From NCBI GenBank assembly GCA_003550305.1, contig QKYT01000030.1, forward strand, positions 359,429-388,250: DNA of 28,822 bases. Direction: 5' to 3'. Origin of the DNA: Glomus cerebriforme. Lineage: Eukaryota; Glomeromycota; Glomeromycetes; Glomerales; Glomeraceae. This document shows positions 10,710-24,800 of this stretch, one piece after another; position 1 is the stretch's first letter, and every line of letters starts with the position of its first letter. The translations under genes and the position numbers were made by a program. Under the pieces are notes generated by a model. That model was not told the DNA's origin and did no database searches. It worked only from the letters and a program-made list of their open reading frames with translations.

Positions 10710-12472
10710 ATGGAATATGAATATTATAATTCTAAGTTATCTATCATGAAACCAAGTTTTGCAACCCGAATTCCTCCAGAAATTTTTATAAACATTTGTC
10801 AATATTTACCTCCTATTGATCTTATCTCCCTTGCACGCGTTTGTAAACCTTTTCATGGTTATCTTTGTTCAATGGATTCTTTTACTACCAAAGAAATTTG
10901 GAAAAATTCTCGTATCACATTTTTACCTTTTGTTCAAATGCCTCCACCTGAAGGTATGACTGAACTTCAATATGTCAAGTTTATTTCTGAACGTGGTTGT
11001 CAATTTTGTGGAAAACCAAGAATTAGAAAAATTTATTGGGCTTTTCTTGTTCGATGTTGTAAGAAATGTCTTGAAGATCGAACAATAAGGTAAATAAATA
11101 TTCATTCTATTTTATATATATATATATATATATATATTTTTGTTAACTCTTATATTTCTTTTCTTTATTAATTCTTAGATTGGATCAAATTAAATATCTA
11201 TTTTCTCAAAATTCGGTTCCTGATGATATCGATATCGTTAATGGTTTGACTTTTATTACTGGATCTGCTGGATCAGGTTCCGAGAAAAGTTTAAAACATC
11301 GTCCTTCAAATTTATATTGGATTCAAGATATTCATAAAGCTTTTAATGAATTTAATGAATTAAAAATTGAAGAACGTCAAGATTGGATCTTAAAAAAACG
11401 TGAAGAAGGTCGTCTTAAAATGGAACAAGTTATTAAAAGAGAATTAGAAAATGAAAATGAATATTGGTCAAAAACTTTAGAAAATTCAAAGAAAAGAAAT
11501 GATCGTGTAATAACAATTGATAATTTGATAAGAAGAGAAACTAATGAATATGGTTTTCCAAGATTTAAAATGTCAATAGTAAATAAATGTCTTGCTTATA
11601 ATAAGGCTATGGGTTCAACTTCTACAAGTCCTTTTACTAAACGTGCTTGGATAGGTCTTCGTAATAAATTGATCCCTGAATATTTACAAATGTCAACTAT
11701 TTTAAGATTACAAAGACAAGAATCGGAAAGAAATTTACCTATTGATGTTGCTATACAAACGCGTCAAATGGATATTATTAAAATGATTTTTGAATTATTA
11801 CGTCCTGAAATTGATCAAATACAATCTCGAAATCGTTCAAATAGTTCTCATTCAATGGAAGATATTGATATGGAAAGAAATTTAAGCTCATCTTCATCAG
11901 AATCTAATAGTGATTCAGATGATTCTAATTATAATAATAATAATAATAATAATAATAATTCAATTAATATGAAAAAATGTAATGACATTTTTGAAAGTTC
12001 ATTGATAAAATTTTTACCATGGTGTCCTTCATTTCGTAATCCACCTTTTATGAATCAAAATCCACGAATTCTTTGGAATGATGAATTTCTTATGAATGTT
12101 TTAATTCCACAACTTCGTGAGGAAGCTAATTATTTAAAAAATAATCCTACACCTATCGATACAGTTAGTGGTGCTTTTCTTCATGGTGGATTACATAACA
12201 AACGAATTTTTAAATGTAAATTATGTGCACATCATGATAAAAATAATATCAATAATAATAATCCTCCTAAGCTTTATTCTTTTTATGAAATTAGATTACA
12301 TTTAGCAAAAAGTAGTCATAAAATTAGGATGATTAATGATGATTTAATGATTGAAGTTGTGCCTTCTTTAACTAATGTTACATGCAATGCACAAATTTTT
12401 CCAAGAAATAAACCTGATTTATTTTTTGCGGCTGGTTTTAATTGTAATTTAATTTGTAATTTATTAAGCTAA
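10710..12472 (+). CDS. F-box protein with Cys-rich motifs
   Basis: Exons 10710-11089 and 11179-12472 (AG|GTAAAT donor, TTCTTAG acceptor) give 557 residues. The F-box is at about residues 19-52 (RIPPEIFINICQYL, then LARVCKPFHGYL), so the protein probably docks on Skp1 in an SCF ubiquitin ligase. Next comes CQFCGKPRIRKIYW...CCKKC (Cys 97, 100, 117, 120), a likely zinc-binding knuckle. The middle is charged (residues about 180-250), with a Ser/Asp-rich stretch and a run of nine Asn at 11933-11959. Near the C-terminus, FKCKLC followed about 25 residues later by LHLAKSSH resembles a C2H2 finger with a long Asn-rich loop. The start is the first in-frame ATG; an ATG 12 codons later is possible. F-box proteins are greatly expanded in AM fungi. 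The substrate is unknown. Confidence 0.78.
11933..11959 (+). repeat. (AAT)9 microsatellite coding poly-Asn
   Basis: Nine AAT codons in a row within the second exon of the F-box gene. Length changes by whole units would keep the frame, so it should be polymorphic between strains. Confidence 0.9.
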
Positions 12473-12720
12473 ATTCGGGAATATATATATATGTATATTT
12501 TTTTTTTTATCTCTTTTCTTTTTCTTTTTTTTTTATATAGTATAACAAAATAACGAAATCTATTGATTAGATTTTCATTATTTATAACTGTATGTTTAAA
12601 TTAAAACATTCCTTGAAACATTTTTCATGTAACAAAACATCAAACATTTATTTGGCATTTTAAAATCAATTAAATAAAATTTGATAATTATTATTGTAAA
12701 ATATTTAAAATATTGTAATA

Positions 12721-12988
12721 TTATATTGTTATATTGTTATAAATTTTATTGTTATTGTTTATTATTACGCCTACAATTAAACCTATATATTCCTTATCAA
12801 ACCTCGCATTTCTGATCATGCCCAATAAGGAAATATAAGAATCACAAAGATCCCAAGGGGTAGGTCCCAGCGCCGAAATAAACCGGATCTTGGTTTTGGT
12901 TGGGATGTAACAGGGAAGCGAGCTGTACAATTGGGACAACAGAACACTTAGATCCACCCTGGATATGAGCACCCACATGTCTTACTGA
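12721..12988 (-). mobile_element. Probable 3' end of a non-LTR retrotransposon (5'-truncated)
   Basis: A GC-richer block in AT-rich DNA, open on the minus strand for about 85 codons. Its translation has non-random composition (CYIPTKTKIRFISALGPTPW, later RNARFDKEYIGLIVG) and ends in an Asn run encoded by an (AAT/AAC)-like tail. That is followed on the same strand by short A/T-rich tandem repeats. A coding end running into a simple-repeat tail, with the 5' part missing, fits a truncated LINE. No reverse transcriptase motif is left, so the class is a guess. Its 5' side abuts the palindromic element at 12989-13108. Confidence 0.4.
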
Positions 12989-13108
12989 CCTATAAAAAAT
13001 TTGTATACTGAAAATATACTGAATGTATACTGAAAGTATAGTGAGATACTGAATTCTATCTTTTTCAATATATTTTTAATATTTTAGTATATACAAATTT
13101 TTTATAGG
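12989..13108. mobile_element. Small palindromic element (MITE 5) at the Fanzor break
   Basis: Termini CCTATAAAAAATTTGTATA are inverted at the two ends (12989-13007 and 13090-13108) around a 120-base element. The left interior repeats 'TATACTGAA' three times. Flanking bases (TCTTAC... and ...GTAAGA) are also partly inverted, so the true termini may lie a few bases further out. It separates the Fanzor-like fragment from the retrotransposon-like fragment. No clear target duplication is seen. Confidence 0.5.
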
Positions 13109-13440
13109 GTAAGATGACTTATCATATTCAAGTTGATTTGAAAAAGATTTTGCCAACTTGATTTTATGAAGAAATGCATATTTGCTACAAGACTTGCCTT
13201 AGTATTTAGAAAGTATTGCAATTGATTGTTAAGAATCCTTTTTAGAACAGAACTTTATCTTAAATTTTTTATTATTTGCAGCAAAGTTGGAAGAATATCC
13301 CTTAAATAAGTCATTCATAATTTCATCTTATATATCATAAGGCATTTCTATAATCCATTTAAGTTTTGTATCATTCTTAAAATTATAGCAGTTTCCACAA
13401 ATCCTTTTTATTTTGACTAACATCTTCTTTTTTGACTGCA
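13109..13440 (-). pseudogene. TnpB/Fanzor-like N-terminal fragment, decayed
   Basis: In one minus-strand frame this reads KLKWIIEMPYDI*DEIMND, then LFKGYSSNFAANNKKFKIKF, then CSKKDS*QSIAILSKY*GKS, and ends near QLEYDKSSY. Stops are at 13328-13330, 13229-13231 and 13199-13201. The pattern (a P-Y-D-I-R-D-E-like helix, then a KKFKIKF/SKKD block) is what I know from the N-terminal region of Fanzor/TnpB proteins, the RNA-guided nucleases carried by IS605/IS607-type elements. It lies directly downstream of an IS607-type recombinase relic on the same strand, the standard tnpA-tnpB order. The nuclease (RuvC) part is absent, cut off at the palindromic element 12989-13108. Identification rests on motif memory plus context. 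Confidence 0.6.
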
Positions 13441-13712
13441 ATAAGGCATTAATTATACGTTCAGTATGCTGTCCTTATCTATCGTCTGAGTTTTAACCAC
13501 TCTTCTTATGTAGGAAAGAGATAGATACATCATGTCTTGTCTACTGAGATCTTGGAACTCTTGTTCTTCTTGAACTTTAGCAGCTTTTTATCTTTTTTTA
13601 CAGTTAGCAGCGAACACCAACATTCCATTATGACTTATCACAAATACTGTGATGATTAAGAGCAAATCTTTCACAAGTTCTCTAGCTTCATTGCTCTTGA
13701 TACTAACATCTA

Positions 13713-14030
13713 CCGTATAGTTCCGAAATTAAGCATTACCCGAAAATAAGCATCTTTACATATAAGAAATAACCCAAAAATAAGCACTCTTTTGATAATA
13801 AATTTATGTTATCTCGGCCAATATTTATCCTAGAGATATGAAATAACTACCATTGGATTCCTCTCATTGAGACGAATCCAATGAGCTAAATTACATTAAT
13901 TTCTAATCACTGGAACACAAGATATCCTAAATACAAAATTAATATAAATATGATTTTTTTAAAAAAATTATACACTGAAATTAAGCATCCCTATAACAAA
14001 AAAAGTGTGCTTAATTTCGGAACTATACGG
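13713..14030. mobile_element. MITE 3, TA-flanked, inserted in the recombinase relic
   Basis: A 318-base element with perfect 23-base terminal inverted repeats (CCGTATAGTTCCGAAATTAA then GCA), flanked by TA at 13711-13712 and 14031-14032. Just inside the ends, AA(A/T)TAAGCA-type words recur about five times, likely transposase-binding subterminal repeats. No coding capacity. Recombinase-like reading resumes on both sides, so it jumped in after the IS607 element arrived. Confidence 0.82.
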
Positions 14031-14211
14031 TATACCAAGTACTATGAGTTGAGTTCCATTCTTCTCAAAGATTTATTCCACAAGCTTGAATCCAAATTGA
14101 CACAATTGGTCCTAATAAAAAAAGTTAGTAAAATAATAAAGGCAATAAAATCAATAAATAAAGAAAATTAAATTCTAACTATATGCATTCATTCCAAAAA
14201 CTTAAACAAAA

Positions 14212-14585
14212 TGTGTGCCAGGTTTGTAATTGATGTGATGCAACAAAAAATCATAAAAAGAAATTTTTTATATTAACATATAGTTTTTAAAAGTTACTAA
14301 ATATACCTAATTTCGGCTGCTCTGCAAGTTTACTTAGAGTGTTAAAAGCAGTTTTAAATATTATTATTGACTTATTTGACAAAAATTTTATTTGTCAAAT
14401 TCATTTTTGAAAATGATCGACAAAGAAGGTAAAATCAATCATTTATATGTAAAGTCAAAAACAGCATCTTTAAAGCATAAGTAAACTTGCAGAGCATCTG
14501 AAATTACATCTACAATATAAATATCAGAAAAAAATTGTTACATATTTTTTTTGAAAAATTGCTGTGCTACAAACCTGGCACACAT
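14212..14585. mobile_element. MITE 4, long palindromic element in the recombinase relic
   Basis: Perfect 18-base terminal inverted repeats (ATGTGTGCCAGGTTTGTA) at 14212-14229 and 14568-14585. Inside is a second perfect inverted pair, CTCTGCAAGTTTACTTA near 14319 and its complement near 14480, so the element can fold into a long hairpin. It interrupts the recombinase after WKRRGFVALLERI. No clear target duplication is visible, so the superfamily is open. Confidence 0.72.
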
Positions 14586-15060
14586 TCAAGGGATGCGTTC
14601 CAGAAGGGCAACAAACCCCCTGCGTTTCCAGTTGAGTCTTGATCCAATCTCACTGACGATTTCATATTCTGAGTAGTATTGTCGGAGATTTTGTAATTTA
14701 TTGTTCAAGGTCGTCTTGTTGATGTTCCAAACTGACTCTGGCATAGCAGATCTTGGCCTTTTGCTTGAATTGTATCTGTTGATTGTCTCTAAAGATTCCT
14801 TGTACATCTGTAATTGAATAGAGTCATTTTCCACTAGGTGTCCTGATGATAGCAATTCTTTTGGAGTTGGCCCATCATCGCAATGTTTCAACTGAGACAT
14901 CATACGTCTCTTGGATTTTACTTGCACTTTGGTAGGTGACCTTGTTCTGAACCAGGTTGTAAAAAAAATGTGGTTTTTGTTCAGGAATGTGAGTTATTAA
15001 CGGAACTGTATTATTTGATTTAAAATGCGGAGATCTACACAAAACTGTATTAATCATCAA

Positions 15061-15778
15061 GTAGGTTAGTAATACAAAAAATGTGGTTTATTCGAAATCG
15101 GTTCTACGGTTGATAAAATGGGAACGAATCTATTCATTGATCATTGTAAAAGAAAATAAGTTTTGATTTTGGATGAAGTACTGCACGATATTTTATAAAA
15201 TGTTGTTGTATATTTGGGACGATTTGAATATACTCTAGAGATCATTCTTTAGTATCTTTGAAGTGTCTTAAACATGTTAAATTAATGCTGAACCCTAAAT
15301 TCCTTTCAACGGAGTTAGGCATACGATAGTGTAAGTATTCAATATTTTAATCTGCAGTATCAAATTTATACCAAAATAAGTCTTTTCAAAATAAATTTCT
15401 TTGGTTCAGTTTTTCGTTTTTAATACGACTATTATCATCCAAATAATGAAGGATGATATAACCCATTTTTTTAAAACGAGCCCAGAAGAGTCGATGAAAT
15501 ATGATTAGATGTTTCAAACTTTTTAGTTTTAATTTGTTTTTTTACAGTATGTAGGAAGCTATTTTTACTTTAATTCTCGCACAAATGCGACGATGATCGG
15601 AAACTATAATTTGATTATCTCCGATTATCCGTTACCGATAAAATTCTGTTACACGAGCCAATTGTTATATAAAACAATTTACTTACTTTCGGAGACGAGA
15701 AAAAATTTTTTTCCCCTGGCGAAATAACGCAACCAAAATTTTAAAATATAATTTAATTCAACAAGAAAATTTTTCGTT
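15061..15778. other. Intergenic region upstream of the cofactor D gene
   Basis: No gene is supported. The last 200 bases are GC-richer (CG-containing words such as TTCTCGCACAAATGCGACG near 15575) and likely hold the promoter and 5' leader of the downstream gene. No definite core element can be called. Confidence 0.45.
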
Positions 15779-20934
<5,156 letters not shown>

Positions 20935-21621
20935 ATTCATTATATTGTACTTTATTGTATAGAGTAAAAAAAAATTGATTTATTTATTTATTTATGTTTC
21001 CTGCAAATATTATTATTTATTAAAAAAAAATTTTTAAGTTTAATATCAAGAGATGCCATGTAAGATCTTCCCAAGTACAAGTAGATCTTAAATGTAGATC
21101 ATTGATTTTCAAATTTTCTGCGAGTTAATTGATTATTTAATTCTTTTCGTACATGCGAATTAAAATTAAATTACTTTTACAACTACAACCTAACCTATAA
21201 ATTATTTTTATAAGAATTTTTTTTTACTTTTTCGCTTTGATAGGGAAGATCACCGAAAATTTACGTCACTAATTCGCTGCGCAAACTTCCCCTTATGGTA
21301 TCAATTATTGTTTCCAATTATGTTATTTGAAAAATTTAAACTGCGGATAACGGGAATAGAAAGTTTACTGCGTGACTGAAAGGAAAACTTAAAAACCAGT
21401 CCGTTGCTGACTAACATTATCACCTACATAAATATACGAGAACATCTATTCTACTGTTTAACTCGGAAACGTTGTTATAACCTCGTTATCATTATTAAAC
21501 ACAGTAAATATAGTGTTCTAAAAAATATCAGTTTTTTTTGTAAAAATATTATCCTTTTCTTTTTTAGTATTTTTTATTATATTTATTATTTTTTATATAT
21601 ATTATCTTTTGAAATTTACAA
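20935..21621. other. Intergenic spacer between cofactor D and Atg2 genes
   Basis: It holds the 3' end of the upstream gene and the promoter and leader of Atg2. Both genes point the same way. A GC-richer patch near 21240-21400 (for example TCACTAATTCGCTGCGCAAA) may be the promoter core. No gene or RNA is seen. Confidence 0.5.
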
Positions 21622-21808
21622 ATGTATAGAGGTTGGCCTTTTACGGGTTGGGGTTTGATAAATATTCCCTCAACGATTCAAAAAAGGTTGCTCAAATTCT
21701 TGCTCAAGAAAGCTTTAGGTCAATTTTTAGCTGAAGATATTGATCTTGATCTTGAGGTTCAACTGGGCAAAGGCTTGCTTCACCTAAAAGAATTACAACT
21801 CAATGTAG

Positions 21809-21841
<33 letters not shown>

Positions 21842-24800
21842 TTTTTTTTGTGTATATATGAATACTTTTGGATTTGCGTATTTATGACATATGTTTCTTA
21901 TTGGATAGGTATTGAATGATCTTGTTGTAGATTTGCCGGTGGTAATAACGGACGGCAAAATTGGTGGTATCGTCGCCAATATCCCATGGAAAAATATATG
22001 GAACTGCGATTGTGTGTTAGAGATACATAATTTACAGATTACTGTCGTTCCTGAACATGCTAAACCAAGAAATGGTAAAAATCGGGAAAAAAAAATTTTT
22101 TAAGTATAAGATGAAAATAGTATTTTAGAATACACTAATTAAGAATCGATCTAATATATATATATTTTTTTTTTTGGAATTTTTTTTTATTCGATATAAA
22201 ATTTAAATTTGCTGTTTTTTTTAATAATATACAGCCAAATCTACTCCCGAGGATTCACATATACTTTCATCGTCATTTCATTTTGCTGGAGATTTCCTTC
22301 GTCATGAAATACCTCCTGAGGAAGATGAAGAACTTCGAAATTCAATCTATCATTCTTTTCATAGTAACGCATTTCCATCAGAAAGTCAAGAGTTTGGAGG
22401 CTCGGGTCTGGAACAATCAGAAACATTACCACAGCAGTCTGCTATACCCAGTGATAATGGTATAGAAGGTGTTCAAATTTTGGCACGATTAATTGATAAA
22501 TTAATGTCGAATGTTAAAATAATTTTAAAGGATACATGTATGCGACTTTCTCATCAATCTACTATTTCACCTAGTGGAGATTGTAATTCAATCAAGAATG
22601 ATCAACCTAAGGAATATTGTTTCGATTTGGAGATTCCAATCATATCTTTTCAGGATGATACACCCGGATTAGATGATGAACCTACTCCAACTCCTCTTAA
22701 TACATCAGGTTCGGCTAGTGTAACATTACCTCCAGAACAACCTGAAACTGTTAAATCGTTTACCATTACTGGATTAAAAGTTTGGTTAAGAGAAGTAACA
22801 AATCAATGGATTAATCAACAACCATTACAACAATCTTCTTTATTAAATATTCCTAAAACTTTTTCATATGGTGGTGAAGATAGTGGGGACGAATTTTTTG
22901 ATTCACGTTCAAATCAAGGTTTAGGTTCAGATAATGGTTCTGAAAGTGATGATCAAAAACAAACTAATCCTTATGAAGCCATGCTCCTTTCTTGTGCGGA
23001 ACATGAGAATTTAATTCGAGTTACATTACGTCAAAATTCTCTTCCTGCTATTCAATTTGATTCACAAAATGAAACAGCATCATATTTTTTAACACAAGAT
23101 GCTAGGCAACAAGCAAATAGCACTCAATCTTGGGATATTGAAGGTCTAATTCAATCGGTGATTGCAGTGTTGTCTCCTAGTCAAGTATCATTAATTGCAG
23201 ATTTAATTGATGCATTATCAAAAAGCAAATCTGTTCCAGATACTAGATCTCCAAGTAGTACTGAAAGTGATGATTTAAATCAATTTGATGATATAAATTA
23301 TCGTACAATTTCTTCTCCCATTCAAAATGATGATTTCGATGATCTCATATATCATCAACATGATTCTAATAAAATCAATCCATCAACGCGTAATAAAGGT
23401 AGTTTAAGAAATCATCAAAAAGATTCTTCACAAAGTCAATTTAAATCTTATTATGATGATTCTTCAAAAAATAATTTGTTTAATTTGGATCTTGATAATG
23501 ATTCAGTACCATTTTCAAATCATTACAAATCATCATCATCTCAACCACTAAATTATTCTTCTACATCAAACATACCTGCTGGATCAACATCAACTGCTGC
23601 ATTTGATATGAAAATTAATTTTAAAATTTCTAATGCTGAACTTTTCATTTTATATAATGATCCATCACCTAATGTTATACCCGAGAAAAATTTCTTTGAT
23701 GCGCGGTCACCTGAAAATTTAGATATCAATCATATAAAAATTAGTATTGATGGGTTATCTTGTTTATTTCAAAAATGGGATTCTGAAATTTTGATTGATA
23801 ACGGGAAACGACGTGGAAGTGTATCAAATGTTAATTATTCTCCTAATTATCAAAAAAGTTTAGATACTGAAGTGAATTCGCGTATATTGATGGAAATAGC
23901 ATTTGCTGATTTTTCTATTTCAGAATGGTTAAAAGATCCTTTAAAAAACAAATCAAATGTTGAAAATTTGAAATCTGAGGTCACAATTCCCAATTTTAAT
24001 ACTTATAATCCTTTATTGTTTTTTGACCCTGAACTTTTGAATTTCTATGATCCCGAAGAAACGGATTTTCCAATTTTTTCATTAAAAAATACGTACAAAA
24101 GTTATAATAGAAATACTGGAACGAAAAAAGTTGGAAGAACTGCTTCTAGATTTGGTAGAAATGATAGTAACGTTATCAAAGATGTTATTAAAATAAAGAT
24201 TGAGATCACGAATCTTTCTAATGAAGGTAGATTTAATTTTTAAAATATAATTTTAAATTTTTTTTTTTTTTTGACCTCGCAATACTTAGTAAAAAAAATT
24301 TTTTTTCTTTTGAATTTTAATTATCAAAATTTAACTTTATTTAGACACATTGACAACAACCTTAACGCCTTCAAATGTAGTAAATTATGATGTTGCTGTA
24401 GATTTGGAACCAATGCAATTACACTTTGATCTTCGAATAATTGATCGATTGGAGAATTATGTAGTTGCTCTTTCTGGAGATGCTAATAATACTTCTCAAG
24501 AAGAGAAGTCTACAAATCATATATTTAATGAACGTTCAACAAGTCAAAATATAATTGATGATTTGGATACACAGAGGTTGAATGAGGTGAAATAATATTT
24601 TAATTTTGTTCAATTTGATTTATTATTACTGTTTTCTTATTATGATTATTATAAATATTTTATTTATAGAAAAACTTAGTAAAGTCCCAAGTTCGAATTA
24701 ATTGTGATTTAATTCGCCTTATATTGCATTGTCCAGACTTGGGTGCCTCTAATACACATAAAATAGTTGAAAATTATTGCGTACATTCTAATTTAATAAT

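Larger units (their letters stand above)
13455..15057 (-). pseudogene. IS607-type serine recombinase, decayed and interrupted
   Basis: From the minus-strand ATG at 15055-15057 the order matches IS607 TnpA. First is a MerR-like helix-turn-helix, SASKIQETYDVSVETLR*WA followed by IIRTPSGK*LYSITDVQ. Next is the resolvase start KICYARVS, with the presumed nucleophile Ser codon at 14731-14733, then EIVSEIGSRLNWKRRGF. Further on come DQLCQFGFKLVE*IFEKNG and finally ELVKDLLLIITVFVISHNGM with a charged tail. Damage: stops at 14875-14877, 14824-14826, 14073-14075 and 13588-13590; a stop plus frameshift near 14698; a second frame change near 14030; and two inserted elements (14212-14585 and 13713-14030). 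The 'VVVAH' segment before DQLC is replaced by about 110 bases of AT-rich sequence. IS607 recombinases are prokaryotic in origin and move Fanzor genes in some eukaryotes. It is certainly non-functional. Confidence 0.72.

Noticed and set aside
12840..12960. A 5S rRNA-like word (GGGGTAGGTCCC) in the GC-richer block
   Set aside because: Only a short word matches; the block reads as coding on the minus strand and shows no 5S structure.
13500..14110. A conserved host gene with an exon interrupted by MITE 3
   Set aside because: The residues match the C-terminal half of IS607 recombinases and carry stops and a frame change, so it is a mobile element relic.
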